Positions 33,142 to 40,186 of a DNA stretch of 48,624 bases are shown piece by piece (the first letter of the stretch is position 1; every line of letters begins with the position of its first letter). The DNA comes from Christensenella sp. UBA7597 (lineage in GTDB: Bacteria; Bacillota; Clostridia; Christensenellales; Borkfalkiaceae). The DNA lies in the NCBI GenBank assembly GCA_002474405.1, contig DLQW01000093.1:35103-83726 (forward strand), read 5' to 3'. Both the position numbers and the translations under genes were made by a program. The notes below the pieces were generated by a model. That model made no database searches and was not told the origin of the DNA. It was given only the letters and a program-made list of their open reading frames with translations.

Positions 33142-33447
33142 GACTTGATATAAGGTCAAGGTATTGCGCCGTAAGAAAGGCGTTTTCGGGCGTGAAGATG
33201 TTGCCCGATTGTTCGTTCCCTTTTGTGGACTCGGACAGGATAATTACCGTCGTTTACCATAGAATTGTAGTCAGGTGTAGCAATTCCGCGACGGGCGTTG
33301 AAATCGTTAAAAAAGAGAGATTTCGGCGTGGGTTTTGTTGTGATACGATTTTTTAGATAAAATCGACTAAAAATTAAATAATCGGGATTAAAATCCGTGC
33401 GAAGAACGAGCCTGTTTAAGGCAACCGAAATCGCGCGGATTTTTTTA
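33142..33447 (+). ncRNA. Candidate structured RNA (about 305 nt), SOS-promoted
   Basis: No reading frame of note, but successive helices can be drawn: CTTGA/TCAAG (33144-33148, 33156-33160), GCGCC/GGCGT (33166-33170, 33179-33183), TCGGGC/GCCCGA (33186-33191, 33203-33208), CCGTCG/CGACGG (33247-33252, 33289-33294) enclosing AATTG/CAATT, and a final intrinsic terminator. It starts at the expected transcription start of the SOS-box promoter. I do not recognise it as a known family. It could be a free RNA or an attenuating leader of the mobilization genes. Confidence 0.5.
33392..33447 (+). terminator. Intrinsic terminator closing the structured RNA
   Basis: AATCCGTGCG (33392-33401) pairs with CGCGCGGATT (33432-33441), enclosing a small GCCT/AGGC hairpin, followed by seven T residues. 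Confidence 0.75.
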
Positions 33448-33475
33448 TCTGCAGATACAAAATCGGAGGTGCATT

Positions 33476-33481
33476 ATGTAA
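33476..33481 (+). other. Start-stop micro-ORF (ATG TAA) with strong Shine-Dalgarno
   Basis: GGAGG lies 6 nt before an ATG that is followed directly by TAA. A hairpin with a T-run follows at 33512-33550 (AAGTCGGTGAT pairing with ATCAGCGGCTT, one mismatch). This is the layout of a translational or attenuation control element, but it could also be a gene destroyed by mutation. Confidence 0.45.
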
Positions 33482-33567
33482 CGAAAATCAAAATTTAATA
33501 CTTGTGTTTTAAGTCGGTGATGGAAAAATATCAGCGGCTTTTTTGTTGTCTTTTGGGAGGAAAAATA

Positions 33568-33600
33568 ATGACAAATTACAATCAATATCGCCCACCGTGA
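33568..33600 (+). CDS. Possible 10-residue peptide MTNYNQYRPP
   Basis: Preceded by GGGAGG at 7 nt spacing. An inverted repeat ATATCGC/GCGATAT (33585-33591, 33601-33607) surrounds its stop codon. Likely a leader peptide of the mobilization transcript, if translated. Confidence 0.35.
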   Translation: MTNYNQYRPP

Positions 33601-33748
33601 GCGATATAAATTTTCACGACAAAAAATAAATTAAAAGGAGAGAACGGTTATAAAAACCACATTAAAAAACATTTCAATTTTCGTTCGTTTTGCTACAGCG
33701 GAGCCGTTATTTTTCAACGGACACAAGCTCCCTGCAAGGGCGAACGGC

Positions 33749-33785
33749 ACCAAACGCGAAGCGGTTTGGTATAGTGAGTTATACC
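33749..33785 (+). other. oriT of MobV type
   Basis: ACCAAAC and GTTTGGT (33749-33755, 33764-33770) form a hairpin directly followed by GGTATA GTGAGT TATACC (33768-33785). This matches the pMV158 nick region, where AAGTATA GTGTGT TATACTT is cut at TAGTGTG/TTA. By analogy the nick here would fall after G33778 (TAGTGAG/TTA). The relaxase gene starts 64 bp downstream, the usual arrangement. Confidence 0.8.
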
Positions 33786-33849
33786 TTTTTAGAAAAGGTA
33801 TCAACAGAGTCCACGGAGGTGATGAATTACGTCGTATTTAGTATGCCAC

Positions 33850-34818
33850 ATGGAGAAATATAAACGTGCCGATATTGTCGGAATCGAACGAGAAAACGAA
33901 CGCGACGAGAATTATAAGTCCGCACGAAATCCGCAAATCGACAAGTCGAAAACGTGTCTGAATTACCATACAATACCGTATGAGAAAAAGTATCTTCCGT
34001 TTATCGACGAACGCATTAAACAACTTTCGCCTAAACGAAAAATCAAAGACGACGCGGTGCTTATTACGTCGTTTATTTTAGGTTCGGATAAAGAATTTTT
34101 CGATCGAATTACGGCAGAACAACAGAAACAATTTTTTGCCGATTGCACGGATTTTTTCTCTGAACGGTACGGTAAAGAAAACGTTGTATCGGCGGTAGTT
34201 CATTTAGACGAAAGCACGCCGCATTTGCATTTCAATCTTATGCCCGTAATAAACGGAAGATTGTGCGCGAAAGAACTCTTCGACCGCAATGCGTTACGCG
34301 ATTTGCAGACGGACTTCTACGAAGCCGTCGGAAAGAAATACGGCTTGGAACGCGGTAAAGAAGGAAGCACGGCGAAACATTTGGATACGGTTGCTTATAA
34401 GACGAAAAAGATGACCGAAGCCGCCGAAGCGAAAATCCGCGAAGCGGAAGAAGCGCAAGTCGCCGCAAAACCTGTGAAAGAATTGCTTGAAAGTTACGAA
34501 TCGGCAAAGTCTGAAAGGATTCCGTTTTCCGGAAAGAAAAAGGAAACGGAAATTATCGCGTTACGCACAAAAAACGGAGAATTACAACGTAAAAACGATA
34601 TTCTCGCCAAAGACAACGGCGATTTATACGCGGAACTTAAAAAGCAAGAAAAAACGTCAACGACAAATGAGGGCGCAGTAAAATTATTAAAAACGTTGCT
34701 TGAATACGCGCCCGAAGAACTCGCCGCGGCAAAACAGGCGGCAAATCGTCGCCAAGAACAAGAGCGGGAGAAAAAGCGCTCCCGCGTAAATTTAAACAAC
34801 AAATTTAAAGGCAAGTAA
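33850..34818 (+). CDS. MobV/Pre-type relaxase, N-terminus shifted
   Basis: A 322-residue relaxase of the MobV (Mob_Pre) family, which nicks oriT and pilots the strand during mobilization. Motifs: ENERDENYKSARNPQIDKSKTCLNYH (motif I region), VVSAVVHLDESTPHLHFNLMPV (the HxDE...PHxH metal motif), then a long charged coiled-coil tail. The ATG at 33850 has no ribosome-binding site. Seven bases upstream lies ATG 33843, and a frame from 33822 reads MNYVVFSM with GGAGG in front. Removing the 7 bases CCACATG (33846-33852) would join these into MNYVVFSMEKYKRADIVG, the normal MobV start. So the N-terminal strand is probably displaced by a 7-bp insertion. Confidence 0.88.
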   Translation: MEKYKRADIVGIERENERDENYKSARNPQIDKSKTCLNYHTIPYEKKYLPFIDERIKQLSPKRKIKDDAVLITSFILGSDKEFFDRITAEQQKQFFADCTDFFSERYGKENVVSAVVHLDESTPHLHFNLMPVINGRLCAKELFDRNALRDLQTDFYEAVGKKYGLERGKEGSTAKHLDTVAYKTKKMTEAAEAKIREAEEAQVAAKPVKELLESYESAKSERIPFSGKKKETEIIALRTKNGELQRKNDILAKDNGDLYAELKKQEKTSTTNEGAVKLLKTLLEYAPEELAAAKQAANRRQEQEREKKRSRVNLNNKFKGK

Positions 34819-34966
34819 ATAAAACTTGCCGAACGGAAACGTAAGCGTCGGCATTTTAAGAGAAGGTATGATACCGAGATGGAAGTAAATAAAAAAGTAA
34901 GACCGACCTGTTTTTAAATCGCATTCATGCGAGGCTGAGAAAAAATTTAGAAAAGGAGCCACAAAA

Positions 34967-35002
34967 ATGAAAAGAAAACTGAATATGAAATTTAACGAAT
35001 AA
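34967..35002 (+). CDS. Possible 11-residue peptide MKRKLNMKFNE
   Basis: AAAAGGAG lies 8 nt before the ATG. The stop is 8 bp before the ribosome-binding site of the next small gene, suggesting translational coupling. No known family. Confidence 0.35.
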   Translation: MKRKLNMKFNE

Positions 35003-35022
35003 CTCTATCGGAGGGGAAAAGC

Positions 35023-35244
35023 ACGAGAAAGAGAAAGAACACCACGGGAATACCCGATTATGCGCTCGACGGTTTGGCGAGAGCGTTATTGCCCGCAATT
35101 CGTCGGTATTTTGAAACGGAGGAAGCAAAAATCGAATTTGAACTTTGGAAAGCCGAAAGGCAAAAATTACAACTTAATAAAAAATCTGAAAATATGAATA
35201 ATCCCGTTATTTCTAACGGGTTGCCGTTTGATGAGTCTACATAA
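35023..35244 (+). CDS. Small element-encoded protein with ACG in the start position
   Basis: An open frame of 73 codons with protein-like character: TTGIPDYALDGLARALLPAIRRYFETEEAKIEFELWKAERQKLQ, similar in feel to small proteins that follow relaxase genes on Clostridia elements. No ATG, GTG or TTG occurs at its beginning. Instead ACG at 35023-35025 stands exactly 6 nt after a strong GGAGGGG, where the start codon should be. Either ACG is used inefficiently or an ATG was lost by one transition. Function unknown. Confidence 0.5.
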   Translation, partial: TRKRKNTTGIPDYALDGLARALLPAIRRYFETEEAKIEFELWKAERQKLQLNKKSENMNNPVISNGLPFDEST

Positions 35245-35278
35245 ACGGCAGAGTTTCGCCGAAACTATAAACACGGCA

Positions 35279-35314
35279 AAGGGCTTGCGATTTGCTCGCA
35301 AGCCCTTATTTTTA
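35279..35314 (+). terminator. Terminator at the right end of the element
   Basis: AAGGGCTTGCGA and TCGCAAGCCCTT form a perfect 12-bp stem with a 5-nt loop, followed by ATTTTTAT. It ends the mobilization transcript. Confidence 0.9.
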
Positions 35315-35399
35315 TATCTAAATCAGTTTGAATTGCCGATATATAAAGTAAATCCGAACCATTCGCTCGTTACGAGCCAACAATTCGGATTATAACTTC

Positions 35400-35411
35400 T
35401 TGGTGCACCTT
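35400..35411. repeat. Right attachment core, direct repeat TTGGTGCACCTT
   Basis: Second copy of the 12-bp core, overlapping the CCA end and acceptor stem of tRNA-Arg. The element-side flank carries AATTCGGATT at 35382-35391, the inverted partner of the sequence at 13415-13424. Confidence 0.9.
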
Positions 35412-35477
35412 AAGGAATTCGAATCCCTAGCCTTTGGTTCCGTAGACCAACGCTCTATCCAGTTGAGCTAAAGGTGC
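35401..35477 (-). tRNA. tRNA-Arg (anticodon ACG)
   Basis: On the minus strand a full cloverleaf of 77 nt with encoded CCA. Acceptor GCACCTT pairs with AAGGTGC. The D arm is AGCTCAACTGGATAGAGC. Anticodon stem TTGGT/ACCAA holds loop CTACGGA, giving anticodon ACG (reads CGU and, with inosine, CGC/CGA). T arm AGGGA TTCGAAT TCCTT. Its 3' end is the integration site of the 22-kb element, and the inserted copy leaves the tRNA sequence intact. Its own terminator now lies at 13360-13392. Confidence 0.97.
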
Positions 35478-35545
35478 ATATTCCGTTGTTTTGCCGTCCT
35501 TGAAAAAGTGCCTCGACGCGTGCTCCTTTTCAAAACTGCCTACAT

Positions 35546-35574
35546 AGTATAGTATTTTTTTTTGCGTTTGTCAA
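35546..35574 (-). promoter_or_regulatory. Promoter of tRNA-Arg
   Basis: On the minus strand TTGACA (35574-35569), 17 bp, TATACT (35551-35546). About 65 nt of leader with a long inverted repeat (TTGAAAAG...CTTTTTCAA) precede the mature tRNA. Confidence 0.85.
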
Positions 35575-35687
35575 CCGTTTTTCGGCAAGTGCGCTCTAAT
35601 TTTTTTGAAAAATTTTTCAAAACGGCTCTTTTTCTCCGCAATCGGAAAATTTTTCTTGTTTCCCCTGAAAAAACACCGTTCAAAATC

Positions 35688-35716
35688 TTGTCTTTTTTTT
35701 TCGGATGTGCTACAAT
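35688..35716 (+). promoter_or_regulatory. Promoter of the DUF1858 gene
   Basis: TTGTCT (35688-35693), 17 bp, TACAAT (35711-35716) with TGC before it. AAGGAG then precedes the ATG at 35748. Confidence 0.8.
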
Positions 35717-35747
35717 GTAGAAAAATTATTTTAAGGAGAAAATTTCA

Positions 35748-35948
35748 ATGGCTAAAATTACTGCGGATACTTTGATTGCGGATTGCCTGCAGCTCAACCC
35801 GGACGCGCCCGATATTCTTATGGCGGCGGGCATGCACTGCTTCGGTTGCGCGATGGCGCACGGCGAAACGGTTGCGGAAGCGGTTGCCGTTCACGGCGAG
35901 GATCTCGATAAGCTTCTTGCGAAACTCAACGAAGGATTGGAGGACTGA
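35748..35948 (+). CDS. DUF1858 redox-disulfide domain protein
   Basis: A 66-residue stand-alone DUF1858 domain (also called the hybrid-cluster-protein-associated redox disulfide domain). The pattern ITADTLIADCLQLNPDAPDILMAAGMHCFGCAMAHGETVAEAVAVHG includes the characteristic C31-F-G-C34 pair. The family is linked to redox or iron-sulfur/nitrosative stress proteins such as ScdA. It has its own promoter and is followed by a GC-rich hairpin terminator. Confidence 0.9.
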   Translation: MAKITADTLIADCLQLNPDAPDILMAAGMHCFGCAMAHGETVAEAVAVHGEDLDKLLAKLNEGLED

Positions 35949-35989
35949 GCGTTTTTGCGCTTTTTCTGAAATCGACGTACCGTAAATGC

Positions 35990-36020
35990 GGCGCGCGCGT
36001 TTTTTGCGCGCGCTGTTTTT
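35990..36020 (+). terminator. Terminator of the DUF1858 gene
   Basis: GCGCGCGC arms around a T-rich loop, then TGTTTTT. Confidence 0.75.
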
Positions 36021-36089
36021 CGGCTTTGGCGGGCGGATGAGCCGCGCCGCGGGAAATTTTTGTTTTCGCTCGGCAAGAGGAAAACGTAT

Positions 36090-37466
36090 ATGCTTACCAA
36101 CGTTAAAAGAAAAAAAGAAATCGATATAGTGGGCGGTCCGATTTTAAAATCGATGATTTTATACGCGTTGCCGCTGATAGCCACCAATCTTCTGCAACTT
36201 CTGTTCAACGCGGCGGACGTGGCGGTACTGGGCATTTTCAGCGAAAGCGGCGATGGCGCCGTGGCTGCGGTGGGCGCTACGGGTTCGCTGATTCAGCTGA
36301 TCATCAATTTGTTCGTAGGACTTTCCGTTGGCACAAACGTGCTTGTGGCGCGGTGCGTAGGCAGCGGCGAAACGGAAAGGTCTCAGCGGATCGTCGGGTG
36401 TTCGGTGGTAACTTCGCTGCTTTGCGGCGTGATATTGCTGTTTGTGGGCTTTTTCGGCGCACGCATCTTTCTTATATGGATGAAATGCGATCCGGCGGTT
36501 CTGGATATGGCGGTGAAGTATCTTAAAATTTACTTCCTCGGCATGCCTATCATCATGCTTTACAATTTTTCCACCGCGGTGCTCCGCGGCGTGGGCGATA
36601 CGTTCCGCCCGTTGATTTATCTTGTCATCGGCGGCATTGCCAACGTAATTTTAAACGTGGTGTTTGTGCTGGTATTAAAAAAGGACGTAGAGGGCGTGGC
36701 GATCGCCACGGTGGTTTCCAACGGTATTTCGGCAGTGTTTGCCATTCTGGCGCTTTTAAAAGAAACGGGTGCCGCGCAGCTGAAAAAAGAACATCTCAGA
36801 ATTTACAAAAGAGAGCTTGCGGATATGGCGAAAATCGGTTTGCCTTCCGGTTTGCAGGGCAGCTTGTTTTCCATTTCCAACGTGCTTGTGCAATCCGCCA
36901 TCAACGGCTTCGGCAAATCCGTCATGGCGGCGAATACCATCGCTTCGCAGTACGATAATCTTACCTATCAGGCGATGTATGGCATCAGCCTTTCTTCCAC
37001 GGTGTTCGTCAGCCAGAATTACGGCGCGAAAAAATTCGACCGCGTGAAGAAATCCGCGTATACGGCGCTCGGTTTAACTACCGTCATAGGGCTTGTCCTC
37101 GGCGGATTGCTTGCGTTGCTTGCCCGTCCGCTGTGTTCGTTCATGACGGACAGCGAAGAAGTGATCGGTTACGCGCATACGCGGATGCTGATTATTTCGA
37201 TTACCTATTTCCTCTGCGGTTTGCAGGAAGTATTCGCGTATTGTCTGCGCGGGCTGGGAAAATCGATGACGGCGATGTTCGTGGTGCTGGGAGGCACCTG
37301 CCTGTTCCGTATTCTTTGGCTGAATACGGTGCTGAAAGCGTGGAACACGCTTACGTCGCTGTATCTTCTGTACCCGGCAAGCTGGCTGTTGACCACGCTG
37401 ATTTTCGTGCCGATTTACTTCGTCTGCCAGAAAAAGGCGGGCAAATTGCTGGAAGAGAGTAATTGA
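36090..37466 (+). CDS. MATE family efflux transporter
   Basis: A 458-residue, 12-helix multidrug/toxin exporter (NorM/DinF type) driven by a sodium or proton gradient. Typical blocks: GGPILKSMILYALPLIATNLLQLLFNAADVAVLGIF, VGLSVGTNVLVARCVGSGETE, VLRGVGDTFRPLIYLVIGGIANVILN and ISLSSTVFVSQNYGAKKFDRVKK. I chose the ATG at 36090 (AGAGG about 11 nt before) over 36060, because the family starts shortly before GGPI. Monocistronic, ending at a terminator shared with the convergent gene. Confidence 0.92.
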   Translation: MLTNVKRKKEIDIVGGPILKSMILYALPLIATNLLQLLFNAADVAVLGIFSESGDGAVAAVGATGSLIQLIINLFVGLSVGTNVLVARCVGSGETERSQRIVGCSVVTSLLCGVILLFVGFFGARIFLIWMKCDPAVLDMAVKYLKIYFLGMPIIMLYNFSTAVLRGVGDTFRPLIYLVIGGIANVILNVVFVLVLKKDVEGVAIATVVSNGISAVFAILALLKETGAAQLKKEHLRIYKRELADMAKIGLPSGLQGSLFSISNVLVQSAINGFGKSVMAANTIASQYDNLTYQAMYGISLSSTVFVSQNYGAKKFDRVKKSAYTALGLTTVIGLVLGGLLALLARPLCSFMTDSEEVIGYAHTRMLIISITYFLCGLQEVFAYCLRGLGKSMTAMFVVLGGTCLFRILWLNTVLKAWNTLTSLYLLYPASWLLTTLIFVPIYFVCQKKAGKLLEESN

Positions 37467-37486
37467 TTGATTTTTTTGCAAGAAAA

Positions 37487-37518
37487 AGCCGACCTTGAAA
37501 ACAGGTCGGCTAAATTTT
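37487..37518. terminator. Terminator between the MATE gene and the convergent gene
   Basis: AGCCGACCT (37487-37495) and AGGTCGGCT (37503-37511) form a 9-bp stem. A and T runs on either side suggest action in both directions. Confidence 0.85.
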
Positions 37519-37531
37519 TATCCGGCGATTT

Positions 37532-37948
37532 TTATTCGTTCCGCTCCGAAAAAAGATAGGGGAGTTCTTCCAGATACGGCGCCATCATCGAAGAGGTATT
37601 AAAGACGCGCACGGTGCAGCGGAATTTTTCGGTTTCGTCTTTGGAAATCGCGGCGATTTCGCCGTCGAGGCAGAAGCCTTTCCCGAAAATTTTCAGAAGA
37701 TCCTGCGTCAGCTGCCTGCCGAGCTCGCCGATCAGGCGGTTCAGGCGGATGCTGTAAGCGTACGCGGCAAAGTTTTCTCCGATTTTTACGTGCACCAGCT
37801 GCAATTCGTCGCCGGGGCGGCTTTGCGCCAGCGCGCCCTGCGAATCGAAGGTAAAGCAGCGGAACAAATCGTCCTCCACGGGGAAGGTAATCCCCAGAAG
37901 CCGTTGGCGGATGCGCATATACAGTTTTGAAAGAAAACCGCGTTTCAT
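37532..37948 (-). CDS. Uncharacterised 138-residue protein (HIRAN-like resemblance)
   Basis: A basic N-terminus (MKRGFLSKLYMRIRQRLLG) is followed by PGDELQLVHVKIGENFAAYAYSIRLNRLIGELGRQLTQDL and FCLDGEIAAI. The order of elements faintly resembles HIRAN domains (address of the chain, a y-based strand, then iG.L...la), but the match is weak. The TATAAT of its promoter (minus strand, 37961-37956; -35 TTTACT at 37984-37979) is only 7 bases from the ATG, with no room for a Shine-Dalgarno, so the message may be leaderless. Function unknown. Confidence 0.7.
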   Translation of the reverse strand: MKRGFLSKLYMRIRQRLLGITFPVEDDLFRCFTFDSQGALAQSRPGDELQLVHVKIGENFAAYAYSIRLNRLIGELGRQLTQDLLKIFGKGFCLDGEIAAISKDETEKFRCTVRVFNTSSMMAPYLEELPYLFSERNE

Positions 37949-38064
37949 CCACTAAATTATAACACGGAAAGAGGGAAAAGTAAACTTTTTTTCGTGAGCC
38001 GTTTACAAAAAAGTGAGAAAATCGCAAACAAAGTTTTAAAATTTCATTGCCGAGGGGAAAAGGC

Positions 38065-38093
38065 TTGCTTTTTTTTATCCGATCTGCTACAAT
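38065..38093 (+). promoter_or_regulatory. Promoter of the UDP-sugar pyrophosphorylase gene
   Basis: TTGCTT (38065-38070), 17 bp, TACAAT (38088-38093) with TGC before it. Confidence 0.75.
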
Positions 38094-38125
38094 GAAATCG
38101 TTGCGTAAAATTCCCGGAGGAAGAT

Positions 38126-39355
38126 ATGAATTACGAACAGACGAAAGAGCTTTTAACGCGGAACGGGCAGGAACAGCTGCTGCGTTTTTGGGACGAGCTG
38201 GACGAAACCGGCAAAGAAAAGCTTCTGCGCAATATCGAAAGACTCGATTTTGCGGTGCTTGAAAATTTAAAACATCCGCAGAATTTATCCGGCGAAGGTT
38301 CGCGCCTTTCGCCGGTGAAAGGACTTTCCGTCGCCGATATCGAAGCAAACGAACAGCGTTTTAAAACCATCGGCAACGAGGCGCTGAAAAGCGGAAAAAT
38401 CGCGGGATTGCTTCTTGCGGGCGGGCAGGGCACGCGGCTGGGCGCGGAAGGCCCGAAGGGCGCGTTCAATATGGGCGTTACGCGGGAACTTCCCATTTTC
38501 GCCTGCCAGATGAATAACATACTGAACGACTTGCGTGAAAGCGGCGCGCGCCCGCTGCTGCTTGTGATGACGAGCGAAAAAAACAACGAAGAAACGCAGG
38601 CATTCTGGAAGAAAAACGGATATTTCGGTTACGACGCGGAAAAAGTGCGGTTTTTCGTGCAGGACGCCGCGCCGTGCACGGATATGAACGGCAAAATTCT
38701 GCTGGAAGAAAAAGATACGCCCGCCACTTCTCCGAACGGCAACGGCGGCTGGTTCTCGTCGCTGAAAAAATCGGGATTATACGAAGAGCTGAAAAACGGC
38801 GGGGCGGAGTGGCTGAACGTATACGCGGTGGATAACGTATTGCAGCGCCCGTTCGATCCCGTGTTTATCGGCGCCACGCTGGAAAGCGGAAAGGCGTGCG
38901 GCGCCAAGTGCGTGCGAAAGAACAGCCCGCAGGAAAAAGTGGGGGTGCTTTGCGAAAAGGACGGCAAAGCCGCGGTGATAGAATATTACGAACTGACGGA
39001 AGAGACGGCGAACGCGCGGGCGGCGGACGGCAGCCTCGAATATTCGTACGGCGTGATTTTAAACTATCTGTTTTCGCTGGAACGGCTGGAAGAAACCGAA
39101 CGGGAAACAATTCCCGTACATATCGTGAAAAAGAAGATTCCGTATGTAAACGAACGGGGCGAAAAATGCGAACCGCAGCGGGAAAACGGGCTGAAATTCG
39201 AAACGCTGGCGGTGGATTTAATCTCGTTTATGGGCAGCGTGCTGCCCTACGAAGTGCGGCGCGAAAAAGAATTCGCCCCCGTGAAGAACGCTACGGGCAC
39301 CGACAGCGTTGAAACGGCGCGGGCGCTGCTTGAAAAAAACGGCGTAAAATTATAA
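38126..39355 (+). CDS. UDP-sugar pyrophosphorylase, eukaryotic-type (UDPGP family)
   Basis: A 409-residue enzyme of the UDPGP/AGX family, like UDP-GlcNAc pyrophosphorylase of eukaryotes rather than bacterial GlmU or GalU. Signature: GLLLAGGQGTRLGAEGPKGAFNMGV (nucleotide-binding loop), MTSEKNNEETQAFWKKNGYFG, FFVQDAAPC, ATSPNGNGGWFSSLKKSG, VYAVDNVLQRPFDP and EFAPVKNATGTDS. It makes UDP-GlcNAc or UDP-Gal/Glc from UTP and the sugar 1-phosphate, for envelope polymers. GGAGG lies before the ATG. Which sugar is used cannot be told. Confidence 0.9.
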   Translation: MNYEQTKELLTRNGQEQLLRFWDELDETGKEKLLRNIERLDFAVLENLKHPQNLSGEGSRLSPVKGLSVADIEANEQRFKTIGNEALKSGKIAGLLLAGGQGTRLGAEGPKGAFNMGVTRELPIFACQMNNILNDLRESGARPLLLVMTSEKNNEETQAFWKKNGYFGYDAEKVRFFVQDAAPCTDMNGKILLEEKDTPATSPNGNGGWFSSLKKSGLYEELKNGGAEWLNVYAVDNVLQRPFDPVFIGATLESGKACGAKCVRKNSPQEKVGVLCEKDGKAAVIEYYELTEETANARAADGSLEYSYGVILNYLFSLERLEETERETIPVHIVKKKIPYVNERGEKCEPQRENGLKFETLAVDLISFMGSVLPYEVRREKEFAPVKNATGTDSVETARALLEKNGVKL

Positions 39356-39409
39356 AATCGCCGCCGGAAACGCCGCAAAAACAACGCGGCGGGCGCAAAG
39401 GAGAAAATT

Positions 39410-39763
39410 ATGGCTACCGAACTGGAAGGCAACGAACAACTGCAAAAATTCATCGCGCTTTTATCCGACTTGAATCACGAATGTGCGGAAACGTTTGCCA
39501 CGGGCAAGATAGAAATTCTGCATAAAATGAACGGCACCATCCGCGAAATGTACGCGATTCAGCACGGCGGAAAAGAGGAAGCGTACACGGCGATAGAAGA
39601 GGACGCGCAGGCGATTTACAAAAATTTCAACGCCATCGTGGCGATGCTGAAAAGCAACGAAAACGGCACGTTCGATAAAGCCACGAACAATGCCGTCAAA
39701 ACGTTTTTGCAGAATATTTTCGACGCGAATCTGCGTATTCTTGCCGCCTACGGGCTGGTGTGA
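39410..39763 (+). CDS. Uncharacterised 117-residue helical protein
   Basis: All-helical by pattern (IALLSDLNHECAETFATGKIEILHKMNGTIREM, TFLQNIFDANLRILAAYGLV), soluble, acidic. A strong AAAGGAG precedes the ATG. It starts 54 bp after the pyrophosphorylase gene, so is likely co-transcribed. I do not recognise the family. Confidence 0.7.
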   Translation: MATELEGNEQLQKFIALLSDLNHECAETFATGKIEILHKMNGTIREMYAIQHGGKEEAYTAIEEDAQAIYKNFNAIVAMLKSNENGTFDKATNNAVKTFLQNIFDANLRILAAYGLV

Positions 39764-39808
39764 TGCGCGGCGGTTCCGTTTTTTTGCCGCAAACGATTCC
39801 CGATGCGG

Positions 39809-40186
39809 TCAGAACACGTTTTCGAAACTGAACGAATACGAAGCGGGGATTTTTTTCGTCATTTCGATGAGCACTTCTATTTTCGGCAGCGCGTCGTCGA
39901 ATTTTTCCTCGTACAGATAGCCGATCGCTTCGTTCAGCTGATAATCCACGTTTTCTATAGAGGTGTGCGTAACCCATACGTGCAGCTCTTTTCTTTTTTC
40001 CGTCCAGAACGTGCGTACGCTTTCTCCGTCGCAGAACGTGGCTTCGCCTTCTTCCGTTTTTTCGTACAGCGCCGTCAGTCGTTCGCGGAAGCCGTAAAAT
40101 ACGGTGTTCACGCGGAAGTGTTCGAAAAACGAAATAAACAGCAGCAGCGAAGCCGAAATGATAATGCTTACGATGGTTTTCACCAT
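39809..40186 (-). CDS. DUF4363 family protein
   Basis: A 125-residue protein with an N-terminal signal anchor (IVSIIISASLLLFISFF) and the conserved later part SIENVDYQLNEAIGYLYEEKFDDALPKIEVLIEM. It directly follows the DUF421 gene (7-bp overlap), the usual arrangement in sporulating Firmicutes. Function unknown. Confidence 0.85.
   Translation of the reverse strand: MVKTIVSIIISASLLLFISFFEHFRVNTVFYGFRERLTALYEKTEEGEATFCDGESVRTFWTEKRKELHVWVTHTSIENVDYQLNEAIGYLYEEKFDDALPKIEVLIEMTKKIPASYSFSFENVF

Larger units (their letters stand above)
13394..35411. mobile_element. 22-kb integrative mobilizable element in tRNA-Arg(ACG)
   Basis: Bounded by 12-bp direct repeats at the 3' end of an intact tRNA gene, with a serine recombinase at the left end and oriT plus a MobV-type relaxase at the right end. 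No type IV secretion, coupling protein or replication genes are present, so it would need a helper conjugative system. Joining the two ends regenerates an attP with a 10-bp inverted repeat (AATTCGGATT/AATCCGAATT) placed almost symmetrically around the palindromic core. Inside, valine codons favour GTT/GTC over the GTG common in the flanks, consistent with a foreign origin. Cargo: an ATPase, a broken peptide transporter, and a lipoprotein esterase/flavin reductase operon. Confidence 0.9.

Noticed and set aside
33651..33840. Open frame beginning ATA AAA ACC after AAAGGAG
   Set aside because: It lacks a start codon and runs straight through the oriT hairpins; the region is better explained as oriT.
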